Positions 22,117-30,316 of a stretch of DNA of 54,241 nt are shown one piece after another. The position numbers were made by a program, and so were the translations under genes. Each line of letters starts with the position of its first letter. Position 1 is the stretch's first letter. The stretch is from an uncultured Bacteroidales bacterium (GTDB lineage Bacteria; Bacteroidota; Bacteroidia; Bacteroidales; Muribaculaceae): positions 1 through 54,241 of the forward strand of contig CACXLJ010000032.1 of assembly GCA_902768435.1 (NCBI GenBank), given 5' to 3'. Below the pieces are notes generated by a model that had not been told where the DNA came from, did not search any database, and saw nothing but the letters and a program-made list of their open reading frames with translations.

Positions 22117-22911
22117 TTACTCTTTAATATTAAATGTGGTGCCTGTGAAGGTCACATTCTTGCCGTCGCAGGTGTAGGAACCCGAGATGGCTCGTCCCTG
22201 ACGGGTGATGTCGATCTTCAGGTTGGTGATGGTGTATTTGTCGAAAATGTTGGGAGTGAGCTTTTCAACATTGACCGAGTATCCCACAGCGGTAGGCACA
22301 ACATTGAATCCCTTGTAGTCGATTTCTCCGTAGGGCGACTCAATGCTAGTGAGCTGGAAGTTCATGATGGCAAAGAGCCCGTTAGACAGCGAGTTGTCGA
22401 ATGCAAGTCCGTACATGGCGTTATCGAGCACCAGGGGTTGTGTCGAGTCGTCGACCGATGTGACTGTGGTTGTTGTGTAGGGGAACAGCGGAATGGAGGT
22501 GATGTAGACATTGTTCTTGCCATCGATGGTCATCTCGAGGTATACTGCATTGGTAGCACGGTCGTAGTAGCCACTGAGGTTGGTCACATCATGGCCCGAA
22601 GCCTTGGCGTTGCCGGCAAACTTGTAGGTGTAGGCATCGAGTGTGGTGTAGGTCATATTGCCCGTCTCAACGGTGATGGTGCTGCCATTCAGGTTGATGG
22701 TGGTGGTAGCCTTGATGGTCTTGTCTTCAGGGTTGAGCACAAAGTTGCCCGAAGAACGGGAAAAGTAGGGAGTTGCGCCGATGTTGGTGTTGTCGACTAT
22801 TCTATAATAGGTCTGTTCTTCGAATTTGTACTCAGAGTCGCTGTTAGAGCTGCAAGCCGAAAAGGCAAAGATGCATGTGAGTGCAGCGAAAATATTGAAA
22901 ATCTTGTTCAT
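22117..22911 (-). CDS. Lipoprotein, tandem family member 4
   Basis: A 264-residue lipoprotein from ATG 22911 (MNKIFNIFAALTCIFAFSAC), acylated Cys20, followed by SSNSDSEYKFEEQTYY. The body is almost entirely beta-strand with repeated short strands (for example GNMTYTTLDAYTYKFAG and YITSIPLFPYTTTTV), consistent with a beta-barrel or sandwich. It has the size and layout of the three neighbouring lipoproteins and is probably a diverged paralogue. The family name is not certain; calycin-like Bacteroidales lipoproteins are one possibility. It lies 28 bp after the previous lipoprotein gene and 22 bp before the sigma factor. Confidence 0.82.
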   Translation of the reverse strand: MNKIFNIFAALTCIFAFSACSSNSDSEYKFEEQTYYRIVDNTNIGATPYFSRSSGNFVLNPEDKTIKATTTINLNGSTITVETGNMTYTTLDAYTYKFAGNAKASGHDVTNLSGYYDRATNAVYLEMTIDGKNNVYITSIPLFPYTTTTVTSVDDSTQPLVLDNAMYGLAFDNSLSNGLFAIMNFQLTSIESPYGEIDYKGFNVVPTAVGYSVNVEKLTPNIFDKYTITNLKIDITRQGRAISGSYTCDGKNVTFTGTTFNIKE

Positions 22912-22939
22912 AGTTTGCTTGATTTGATATGTTGTTGAA

Positions 22940-23773
22940 TTAGAAATAACCATTTACAGTAACATCGGCCATATCCTTGATGGTGAAGGTGGCAGTGACA
23001 GTCTCGAGGCCGAGATTGAACTTCCAGTCGAGGGCCTTCATCACATATTTATCAAGGTCGCCCAGGTTGCCGCCGTTGAGTGATGATGGTTTCCTGTCGC
23101 CATCGGTTACAATCTTGTAGCCTTCTTTGGTGATGTTTAAGTCGAGATTGGCGTAGGTGATTTCGTTCAGAGTGTTGTTGCCAATGGTGAGGTTCTTGAT
23201 GACGAGCGTGGCCTTGTTGTTGTCGGGGTTGATGGTTGCGATGAATGATGCGCCATTCTCGTTACGGGTTTCACCGTTGACGAGCGAAGTGACTTCGACT
23301 GCGGGATTGGCCACCTTCAGTATGTTGCCAGTAGCATAGACGCGATAGTCGCCCACCGAGAAGGAAACACGCGAGGTGGAATTCTCGGTAGAGCGGTAAT
23401 CCAGGAACAAATTCAGGTCAAAGACTCCCTTGAGGGTGCCTTTGTTGTTGATGGTGCCCGCCTTGATCACATAACCGCCCATAGTCTTGTTGTAGGTAAC
23501 GGGTAGCCCCGTGGCATCGATGCTGCCGCTAAAACCGTCTTCGTCAAGAATAGCAAATGAGTTGAGGCTTGCGGTGTAGTCGTCGAGGTTGATGGTGAGT
23601 TCATATTCACCATATTGGCACACGGCTTTGTCGGCCTCGCTGCTGGTGTTGCACACATGGTTAATCATCTGCATGTCGGCAAAAATGTACTGCGGATTCT
23701 TGTTGTCGTCGTTGCAGGCATTAGCAATGAGCAGCAGTGAGCAAATGGCTGTGATAGAAAAGAATTTTTTCAT
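22940..23773 (-). CDS. Lipoprotein, tandem family member 3
   Basis: A 277-residue lipoprotein (MKKFFSITAICSLLLIANAC, Cys20, then NDDNKNPQYIFADMQMINHV). The mature part is beta-rich with segments such as YELTINLDDYTASLNSFAIL and a C-terminal strand set ending TIKDMADVTVNGYF. The final DVTVNGYF parallels SVTVNGTVY in the next lipoprotein upstream, supporting common descent. INHVCNTSSEA here parallels LNHVTDASTG there. Function unknown; surface binding of a TonB substrate is possible from the gene neighbourhood. It is spaced 27 bp from the upstream lipoprotein gene. Confidence 0.82.
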   Translation of the reverse strand: MKKFFSITAICSLLLIANACNDDNKNPQYIFADMQMINHVCNTSSEADKAVCQYGEYELTINLDDYTASLNSFAILDEDGFSGSIDATGLPVTYNKTMGGYVIKAGTINNKGTLKGVFDLNLFLDYRSTENSTSRVSFSVGDYRVYATGNILKVANPAVEVTSLVNGETRNENGASFIATINPDNNKATLVIKNLTIGNNTLNEITYANLDLNITKEGYKIVTDGDRKPSSLNGGNLGDLDKYVMKALDWKFNLGLETVTATFTIKDMADVTVNGYF

Positions 23774-23800
23774 GTCAAATATGTTTTTATAGATGCTATT

Positions 23801-24688
23801 TTAATAGACAGTGCCGTTGACCGTAACGCTGAAACTCTTGTCGATTTTTGAGCCCAACTTGAATGTAGCCTGAATGGTGTTGGCAAAGATGTTGAGTTTA
23901 GCGTTGAGGTTATAGATGATGTATTGCTTTTTGGGCTTATCCTTGTTGGCTTCGCTGCCATCGTCTTCAACGGCGTCGATGTCGTTAGTCACAGTTGTTC
24001 CTTGAGTGTAGTAGGTGGTTGTGATGATCTTGTCGGCAGTGATGGTGTAACCGTCGGGAGTGGCCACCACCTGGGCTCCATTGCCCGAGCAATTGTTGAT
24101 GAACTTGTATTGCTTGGTGTCGTTGAAGGTCATAATTGTGACTTTTGCGGTCATGGTCTCAGGATTGATATCGAACTGATACATGGGCTTGTCGTCCTTG
24201 TGGTCGTATGAGCTGCCGTCGCTATAGGCGGTGACTGTGTTGCAGTTGAGGAAGAAAATCTCGGGCAGAGTGGCGCAGACGCGGTATTTGCCGCCCGAAG
24301 TGAAACTGAACTGTGTGGCCTCTTCGTTGAGGTCGACGATTCCGACGAAGTCGGTGATTGACGAGGTTGGAGTCTTGTTGTCGAAACGGTAGAAGCCGTA
24401 AGAAGGATTGATGATTTTCACACCTTTGAAGCTGAAAGGTGTCTCGGTCTTGCCGTCGAGTTTCACACCAAATTCGGCATCGGCCGTCATGTTGATTACA
24501 TCGAGCGTGTATTTGATGTTGCCTTTGGTGACAGCCAGCACATTGCCGGTTGAAGCATCGGTCACATGATTGAGCAGGGTGTATGACCTGTTGTAAATTG
24601 AGCTGTGTTGGGGCTCGTCGTCATCACTTCCACATGATGCCGTGAAAAGCAATCCAGTGAGAGTTATTAAATAGAGTAGTTTATTCAT
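23801..24688 (-). CDS. Lipoprotein, tandem family member 2
   Basis: A 295-residue lipoprotein (MNKLLYLITLTGLLFTASC, Cys19). Directly after the cysteine comes GSDDDEPQ, which matches the acidic lipoprotein export signal of Bacteroidetes and suggests display on the cell surface. The mature part is beta-rich and ends KSFSVTVNGTVY. It is the first gene of the second unit (three lipoproteins, sigma factor, membrane protein), transcribed from the promoter near 24728-24735. Homology with the neighbouring lipoproteins is visible in the NHV segment and in the C-terminal strand. Confidence 0.82.
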   Translation of the reverse strand: MNKLLYLITLTGLLFTASCGSDDDEPQHSSIYNRSYTLLNHVTDASTGNVLAVTKGNIKYTLDVINMTADAEFGVKLDGKTETPFSFKGVKIINPSYGFYRFDNKTPTSSITDFVGIVDLNEEATQFSFTSGGKYRVCATLPEIFFLNCNTVTAYSDGSSYDHKDDKPMYQFDINPETMTAKVTIMTFNDTKQYKFINNCSGNGAQVVATPDGYTITADKIITTTYYTQGTTVTNDIDAVEDDGSEANKDKPKKQYIIYNLNAKLNIFANTIQATFKLGSKIDKSFSVTVNGTVY

Positions 24689-24727
24689 TATGTTATAATT
24701 TTAAATTTCAGTTCTAAAAAACGAATG

Positions 24728-24735
24728 CAAATATA
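24728..24735 (-). promoter_or_regulatory. -7 element for the lipoprotein-sigma operon
   Basis: TATATTTG on the minus strand (24735-24728) matches TAnnTTTG. The -33 region reads TGTAATGG rather than a clear TTG. The leader would be about 35 nt. Confidence 0.5.
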
Positions 24736-24865
24736 CAAATAATTGGCATTCCATTACAGTTGCTTGAACTATAATTGAAACTTGCATAGTTAAAAACTTC
24801 TATTTTTAAGTTTTTTTAAATAGAAGAACAAGACTAGGTGTATCAAATATCAAAATTAAAATGAT

Positions 24866-24896
24866 AAAAGCCGCCATGCGAGGTGCACGACGGCTT
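24866..24896 (-). terminator. Terminator between the two TonB-region units
   Basis: Twelve-bp arms 24868-24879 and 24885-24896 (two G-U pairs on the minus strand), 5-nt loop, then TTTTATCATTTT on the minus strand. It lies 26 bp past the stop of the first lipoprotein gene and separates the receptor-lipoprotein unit from the lipoprotein-sigma unit. Confidence 0.75.
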
Positions 24897-24921
24897 AAAT
24901 TGTGTGGGATGAATCTATGTG

Positions 24922-25755
24922 TTAGTTGTTTATCGTTCCGCTGTCGGTATAGTGGAGTCCGAAGCAGTCAAATTCAATGGTGAATGACTTGTTGAGAACA
25001 TTCAGCTCATAGTTGAGGTTTGACACGGTGCGGTCGGGGAAGGGAATATACTTGTCGCCTTGCTTGAACAGTGGAATGATGGTGGTTGCTGTTGCTTTAT
25101 AGCCGTTAGCAGTCTGCACGATGGTTGCATCGTCGAGCGGGATGACAATTTCCTCGAGTTTGGGCATTTGTGGCACGAACTGGATGTTGTCGATGCAGAT
25201 GCTTGCGATGAAGTTGTTGTCATCGTCGATTCGTGACTTGAATTTGTAGAATCGATCGGTGGTGTTGTCGTAGTCATAACTGCCATCAGCCAGTTTTGAG
25301 TAGAGGACGGGCGAGAAAGTGAGTACCTCATATTCTCCTCGTTCAGCGCTTACAGTATAGGTTAAAATCAGCGACGATAAGTCTTTGATATATCGACCTG
25401 TTACATTGTTAAGTGTGTAGCCTTCCATAACCTTCACACCTGTGCCGCTGAAGGTGAAGTCAGTGCGGCTGTTGTTGGTGACTTTAAGTCCGTTGGCCTC
25501 GAAATTGATTTTGGGCATTCGGGGTGCAAATGTGATTTGGTTGATACCCAGATTCAGGATTTTGCTTGAGAATTCGATGTTGAAAGCGAGGTCGCAAGTC
25601 GACAGGAAGAATGGATTGCCGCCCATCGTAGTCTTGACGATTAACCCTGGCTCGTTGGCTTGAATCATTTCGACTGGATCGTCGTCATCGCCACCGCAGG
25701 CGGTGAAGGTGAACATGATGGCTGCGAGTGCCATGAGAGATAAAAGCTTTTTCAT
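24922..25755 (-). CDS. Lipoprotein, tandem family member 1, next to TonB receptor
   Basis: A 277-residue lipoprotein (MKKLLSLMALAAIMFTFTAC, Cys20). GGDDDDPVE follows, a strong acidic surface-export signal of the Bacteroides type. The mature domain is beta-rich (for example TVSAERGEYEVLTFSPVLYS) and ends with KSFTIEFDCFGLHYTDSGTI. It starts 23 bp after the TonB-dependent receptor and is probably co-translated as its surface-exposed partner, in the way SusD-like lipoproteins partner SusC, although it has no SusD-like helical repeat fold. It is followed by a terminator. Confidence 0.82.
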   Translation of the reverse strand: MKKLLSLMALAAIMFTFTACGGDDDDPVEMIQANEPGLIVKTTMGGNPFFLSTCDLAFNIEFSSKILNLGINQITFAPRMPKINFEANGLKVTNNSRTDFTFSGTGVKVMEGYTLNNVTGRYIKDLSSLILTYTVSAERGEYEVLTFSPVLYSKLADGSYDYDNTTDRFYKFKSRIDDDNNFIASICIDNIQFVPQMPKLEEIVIPLDDATIVQTANGYKATATTIIPLFKQGDKYIPFPDRTVSNLNYELNVLNKSFTIEFDCFGLHYTDSGTINN

Positions 25756-25778
25756 TTTTAAAATAATTTATGAGTTTG

Positions 25779-28040
25779 TTATAAGTTAATTCTAAGTGTT
25801 GCACCCAACATTCGCTTGCGGCCTTGCTGCAGGAACTCGTGCCCAATTGAAACGAAACGGAAGGTGCTGTAGCTGGTGCCGGTGAGGTTGGTGCCCCACA
25901 GCTGCAGGGTGAAGTCCTTGGCCACCAGCGTGACATTGGCCCCGAGCAGGGCATAGAAAGGTTGCAAGAGCGAGTTGGCTTCGTCCCAGTAGATGCGTCC
26001 TGCACCGCTCAGGTTGGCGCCCAGCAGCAGTTGGCGGCACCAGCGCGACTGGCGATTGATGTCGATGGCGTGCTGCGCCTCGAGCCACAGGGTGTGCTCG
26101 GGCGAATAGGGCACAAACTTGCCCTTGTAGTCGGCTTTGCCATCGTTATATTTTACAAATTTTGCATTGGTATAGCCATAGCTTGCATTGAATGTGGTGT
26201 GGGTCCACGGGTTGAATGTGAGCCTGATTTCGGCACCCCAACTGCGGGTTTTGCCAGCGTTGGTCATGACACGGCCCGTGGTGGTGCCGTCGGGGAAGAT
26301 GGTGAGCTGACGATCACGGCAGTCGAGGTAGAAAACATTGGCTTGTCCCGAAAGCTTCTTGTCGGTGGTGCTGAACGCCGAGCCCAATTCAAAATTCCAT
26401 GCCACCTCGGGCTTGTAGCCCACAATCTCGTCGACACTGTAGGTTGCACCGATGCCCAGCATGCGCATAAGACGCTGCTGCAGCACATCGCTGAACATCT
26501 GGGTGTTAAAACCGCCTGCTTTGTAGCCCTTGCTCACATTGAGAAACAAATTGTTCAGGTCGTTGATGTGATAGGTGGCCGAGAACTTGGGCAGCACCTG
26601 CACGAAGTGACGGCTCAGGTGGCCGCCGTCGTCGATATCAATAGACTCGTGTGCGTAGACCGACTGGGTTGCATGCTCAATGGTGCGATAGCCGGTGTGA
26701 GTCTCGCTATGGTAGTCGAGGCTTGAGTGTTCGTAGTCAAGGCGGATGCCTGCCGTGAGCGTGAAGTCGCCCAGTTGCAGCGATGATTGATGATAGGCGG
26801 CAAGTCCGTGGGTGGGGCAGGTGAAGTCGCTGCCAAGCACAAATACGCGTGCATCCCACTGAATGGGGTAACTGGGAATGGCTTGGTTGCGGTGTTGCTC
26901 GATGAGTTGTCCGATGCCGATGTCTTTGAAAGTGACTGGGGCCTGCATCTTGTAGCGCCTGTAGAAGCCGAAGATGCCTGCGAGCCAGTTGTAGCGTTTG
27001 GAGTCGGTGTTGCGTAGCATCAGGTCTTGTGTCACAGCGTGCTCCTTGCGTGCTTGTGTGAGGGTGAAGTAGGGCAGTGGAGTGAAGTCCTGGTCGAGCG
27101 TCATGTTGTCATCAATATACTGATAACTGGTGAAACTCGACAGGCTGATGTCGCCCAGCCGTTTCACGATAGTGATGCCGTCGAGGATGGCTGTGCGGCG
27201 GTAGAAGCAAGTGTCGTTGTAGCTGATTTTGCCTGTGTCAAGGTATCGGTAGGGATAGCCGCCTTGCTTGCTCACCGAGAATGAGAACACATTGCTCACA
27301 AAGAGCGTGGGCGAGGGCATCCATTCCAGTTTCACGCGACCTGAACCTTGGTGCTCCCAGTCACATTTCTTGCCATTATACTCATTGGTGTAGGCGCCGT
27401 TGGTCGTTGTGTAATAGGCGCTTGCTGAGAGTGCTAACTGGTTGTATAGCTTCGCGTAGTGGCTCAGTCCGCCCTTGAAACTCATGTGCGAGGCGCCTTC
27501 AAGCAAGATGCGTGTGCCCTGGTAGTTGAAGGGCGAGAGGGTGAACACATTCATCACGCCGCCCATGGTGTTGCGGCCAAAGAGGGTGCTCTGCGGCCCA
27601 TGCAGCATCTCGAAACGGGCAATGTCGAGCAAGTCGAAGTCGTAGTTCTCCTTGCACAGGATGGGAATGTTATCGATGGTGAGCCCCACGGCGGGCTGAT
27701 CGATGCGTGCACCGATGCCGCGCACATAGATGGTGCTGGTCATGCGGCTGCCGTAGTCGGGAATGAATACATTGGGTATAGCGCTGGTCACAGCCTTGGC
27801 GCTGAGCATGTTGTTGGCTTCAAGAGCGGGTCGTGATAAGCTGGTGGTAGCAATGCCCTGATTGCTAAGGTCGCTGCCTTGTTTCACGGCAGTGACAGTG
27901 ACACCCTCGAGGGTGACATCGGGCAGGGTGTCGACACCAAAGCTCTCGGAGGACTCCGAGGCCTCCGAAATCTCAGAAGATGCTGCCGCGTGCAACGACA
28001 GCAAACCAGCTACTAATATTATAATGAAACCTTTTAACAC
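25779..28040 (-). CDS. TonB-dependent outer-membrane receptor
   Basis: A 753-residue receptor with an N-terminal signal peptide. The plug domain spans roughly 40-165 (PDVTLEGVTVTAV, then VFIPDYGSRMTSTIYVRGIG and HGPQSTLFGRNTMGGVMNV). The 22-strand barrel follows, ending RMLGATLRINL. There is no carboxypeptidase-like N-terminal extension, so it belongs to the classical siderophore/vitamin/heme-type group rather than the SusC polysaccharide group. The ligand is unknown. The only usable start is GTG 28040; no ATG occurs before residue 78. The promoter element ends just 5 bp upstream, so the mRNA may be leaderless. A leaderless mRNA leaves no room for a cobalamin riboswitch. Confidence 0.92.
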   Translation of the reverse strand: MLKGFIIILVAGLLSLHAAASSEISEASESSESFGVDTLPDVTLEGVTVTAVKQGSDLSNQGIATTSLSRPALEANNMLSAKAVTSAIPNVFIPDYGSRMTSTIYVRGIGARIDQPAVGLTIDNIPILCKENYDFDLLDIARFEMLHGPQSTLFGRNTMGGVMNVFTLSPFNYQGTRILLEGASHMSFKGGLSHYAKLYNQLALSASAYYTTTNGAYTNEYNGKKCDWEHQGSGRVKLEWMPSPTLFVSNVFSFSVSKQGGYPYRYLDTGKISYNDTCFYRRTAILDGITIVKRLGDISLSSFTSYQYIDDNMTLDQDFTPLPYFTLTQARKEHAVTQDLMLRNTDSKRYNWLAGIFGFYRRYKMQAPVTFKDIGIGQLIEQHRNQAIPSYPIQWDARVFVLGSDFTCPTHGLAAYHQSSLQLGDFTLTAGIRLDYEHSSLDYHSETHTGYRTIEHATQSVYAHESIDIDDGGHLSRHFVQVLPKFSATYHINDLNNLFLNVSKGYKAGGFNTQMFSDVLQQRLMRMLGIGATYSVDEIVGYKPEVAWNFELGSAFSTTDKKLSGQANVFYLDCRDRQLTIFPDGTTTGRVMTNAGKTRSWGAEIRLTFNPWTHTTFNASYGYTNAKFVKYNDGKADYKGKFVPYSPEHTLWLEAQHAIDINRQSRWCRQLLLGANLSGAGRIYWDEANSLLQPFYALLGANVTLVAKDFTLQLWGTNLTGTSYSTFRFVSIGHEFLQQGRKRMLGATLRINL

Positions 28041-28045
28041 GGGTG

Positions 28046-28076
28046 CAAAGTTATGAAATTATTAATGCTTACACAA
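28046..28076 (-). promoter_or_regulatory. Promoter of the TonB receptor unit
   Basis: Minus-strand TTG (28076-28074), exact 20-bp spacer, TAACTTTG (28053-28046). The end of the -7 element lies 5 bp before the GTG start codon, so transcription should begin at or within a base or two of it. Confidence 0.75.
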
Positions 28077-28116
28077 TCGCTAATTGTAGTGATTTAATGG
28101 TGATGTTAGTTTCTAT

Positions 28117-28147
28117 TTGGTTGATTGTGGAAATATTACTAAATTTG
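28117..28147 (+). promoter_or_regulatory. Promoter of the LRR-dockerin gene
   Basis: TTG at 28117-28119 (within TTTGG), 20-bp spacer, TAAATTTG at 28140-28147. It gives a leader of about 24 nt to ATG 28176 and is divergent from the TonB receptor promoter. Confidence 0.75.
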
Positions 28148-28175
28148 TAGATTGAAAGTTGTTTTGAAAAAAATA

Positions 28176-30047
28176 ATGAATTTTGTTATGAAACATTTGC
28201 TGGCCACATTACTATTTCTGGGAACAGTGGGGGCCCATGCCGCAACCTACTACGGCTTTAAAATTGGCGGTGTTGCGGTCAATAGTGACAATTACTTTAA
28301 TGTGAGAGGGTCAAACATCAAAGCTAACGATACCGATAAACCCTACTCGGTTAGCTATGATCCTGAAACAAATGTTGTTACGCTTAATAATGTGAAGATT
28401 GAACGCACTGGAAACGACAACCGTTGCATCTTCAATGAGGAGTGCGAGGGGTTGACCGTTTTGTTTGAAGGGGCCAACAGTTACCTCAGTTCCACCACAT
28501 GCGCACCTATAAGGCTTAATGCGAGCACTACCTTCACTTGCTCGGCACTGATTCAAGCCAATGTTTATGGCAGTGATGGTGATGCCAATTGTCTCTATGC
28601 CACCAATGGCGCCACTGTCACTTTTGACCATGCCACATTTGTGATGAACCTCACAGGAAACTCCAACTCTGCCATCTCGGCAAGCTCCACAACCGACGAG
28701 TCGATAGTGTTTCACCACTCACGGATGTTTATTCGCAGTGCCAACGGGAGTGCTCTCACGCGTTTTTCCAGTGTGAACTGTGATGGTTCGGCATTGTTGT
28801 TCCGCACTGGCAGCGAGACGGCTTATGCCGTTAGTGGTGTGAATTCATTACACATAACAAACTTTTCGAATCTGATAGTGGGTTACAACAATTCCATCAG
28901 CAGTCTCACGGGTTTCTCCTATAGTGGCACGGCTTCCTTCAGCACGAGCAAACTCACATTTGTCGACTCATCGGACCAGCCCTTGCCAGGCAAGGACATC
29001 GTCATAAGTCAGCGTATTGCTATCGACGAGACAAACTTCCCTGATGCAACCTTTAGAACCTGGTTAACAGGTAAATATGGCACAGCCCTGGAAACCTACG
29101 AGATTTTTGGGCAACGCACAATCGATATCGAAGCATCGGGCAATGGAAGCTTGAATCGTGTTGAAGACTGGACCGGCATTAGATTTTTCACCTGCTTTAG
29201 GCGGCTGTGGGACCAGGGCGGAAGAACAAAAAAACTGCCATTGGGATCTAAAGAGTTCTATCACTTGAAGTGTTACGACAATCCAGTGGGAATACAATGG
29301 GGAATATTGATTAATTCCCTTCCCCTCAAGGCACCAAGTGGCAAAGAGGCTGTTTTTGAGGGCTTCAACACTGTGGCGGCTGAGCACAATCCGCTCCCGA
29401 CCCGCTCTCAGTTGGGTTTCTTGCTGAACAAAGGTTATGACTTCATCGTGAAAAATGAAGACCGAACCTACAAGCTCAATGCAATGGAGGACTTTTGGCC
29501 CATCGATTACGATCATTTCCCCGACGATGCATTCCGAACCTACCTTTATGGCACAGGCGAAGGCTATGATGCCGTGGTTTATGATAGCGAAAATGCTAAA
29601 ATCAATGGATTTGACATTAAAAACTGTAACATCTCTGACTTAAAGGGAATTGAGGGCTTCACAAATATTCAGCACCTATATTGCTACCAGAATAAACTCA
29701 CAACTTTGAATCTTTCTCAAAACTCTAAGCTGACCTTGTTGTATTGTTATTGGAACAAGATCAAGAGCGATGGTTGGGACGAGTTCATTGCCAATGCGCC
29801 AGCGGTGAGCACCAGGCTTGATGTGTATTGCTACTATCCTTCGATGATGGAGAATAACGAGCCACCCACCTATCAGCAAGTGTCACAAGCAAAAGCCAAG
29901 AAAATCCATTTTTATCAATTCGTAAACTATAAATGGGAGGAGATGGACGACACGCCACCTGCTATTCGTGGTGATGTTAACGGCGACGGCAGGGTGAATG
30001 TGAGCGATGTGACTGCTTTGATTAACATTATCTTGGGTGTCAGTTGA
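28176..30047 (+). CDS. Secreted leucine-rich-repeat protein with dockerin-like end
   Basis: About 623 residues from ATG 28176 (alternative ATG 28188). A signal peptide ends near GAHAATYYGF. Residues ~25-290 are a beta-rich domain (VTLNNVKIERTGNDNRCIF, parallel beta-helix-like). Two related segments follow, FPDATFRTWL and FPDDAFRTYL, with leucine-rich turns (LKGIEGFTNIQHLYCYQNKL). The last ~25 residues, starting GDVNGDGRVNVSDVTALI, form one calcium-binding dockerin-type motif. A full dockerin has two such motifs; no cohesin is in the window. Such ends occur on many exported proteins of gut Bacteroidales and may be an anchoring signal. An inverted repeat spans the stop codon. Confidence 0.85.
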   Translation: MNFVMKHLLATLLFLGTVGAHAATYYGFKIGGVAVNSDNYFNVRGSNIKANDTDKPYSVSYDPETNVVTLNNVKIERTGNDNRCIFNEECEGLTVLFEGANSYLSSTTCAPIRLNASTTFTCSALIQANVYGSDGDANCLYATNGATVTFDHATFVMNLTGNSNSAISASSTTDESIVFHHSRMFIRSANGSALTRFSSVNCDGSALLFRTGSETAYAVSGVNSLHITNFSNLIVGYNNSISSLTGFSYSGTASFSTSKLTFVDSSDQPLPGKDIVISQRIAIDETNFPDATFRTWLTGKYGTALETYEIFGQRTIDIEASGNGSLNRVEDWTGIRFFTCFRRLWDQGGRTKKLPLGSKEFYHLKCYDNPVGIQWGILINSLPLKAPSGKEAVFEGFNTVAAEHNPLPTRSQLGFLLNKGYDFIVKNEDRTYKLNAMEDFWPIDYDHFPDDAFRTYLYGTGEGYDAVVYDSENAKINGFDIKNCNISDLKGIEGFTNIQHLYCYQNKLTTLNLSQNSKLTLLYCYWNKIKSDGWDEFIANAPAVSTRLDVYCYYPSMMENNEPPTYQQVSQAKAKKIHFYQFVNYKWEEMDDTPPAIRGDVNGDGRVNVSDVTALINIILGVS

Positions 30048-30061
30048 CACGCAAGATAATG
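30026..30061. repeat. Inverted repeat spanning the stop codon
   Basis: Arms 30026-30042 and 30045-30061 are complementary at 16 of 17 positions, with the TGA stop (30045-30047) opening the right arm. No T-run follows. Confidence 0.75.
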
Positions 30062-30316
30062 GTTGAGAGTTGATGGTTGATGGTTCGCCTATAGGGCGAG
30101 TTTGAGAGTTTAGGGAACAAGGAAAAGAAAGGCATGGCAGCATCGGAAAACCGGTGCCGCCTCGTGATTGTGGGGATGAGGTGAAGTGAGATAAAAGTTT
30201 GGTTAAATCTGGAATTGTTAATAATTTCTGTGGCTTGAGTGCCTGTCAGTAAGGTGTTTGAGTTATTTGTTGTTGTTCACAGACAAGAAATTTATAAAAC
30301 AGCATATTTTTAATTT
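30048..30316. other. Spacer before the nuo operon: 7-bp repeats and hairpins
   Basis: After the stop-codon palindrome come 7-bp units GTTGAGA, GTTGATG, GTTGATG (30062-30082), a TCGCCTATAGGGCGA hairpin near 30084-30098 and a 7-bp stem GCATCGG/CCGGTGC near 30139-30156. No TAnnTTTG promoter for nuoA is visible in the last 150 bp, so the operon promoter is either degenerate or uses another sigma factor. Confidence 0.55.

Noticed and set aside
24922..28040. SusC/SusD polysaccharide locus
   Set aside because: The receptor has no carboxypeptidase-like extension, the lipoproteins are beta-rich rather than SusD-like helical, and no glycoside hydrolase is adjacent.
28041..28151. Cobalamin or other riboswitch upstream of the TonB receptor
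   Set aside because: The promoter abuts the start codon, leaving no leader RNA.
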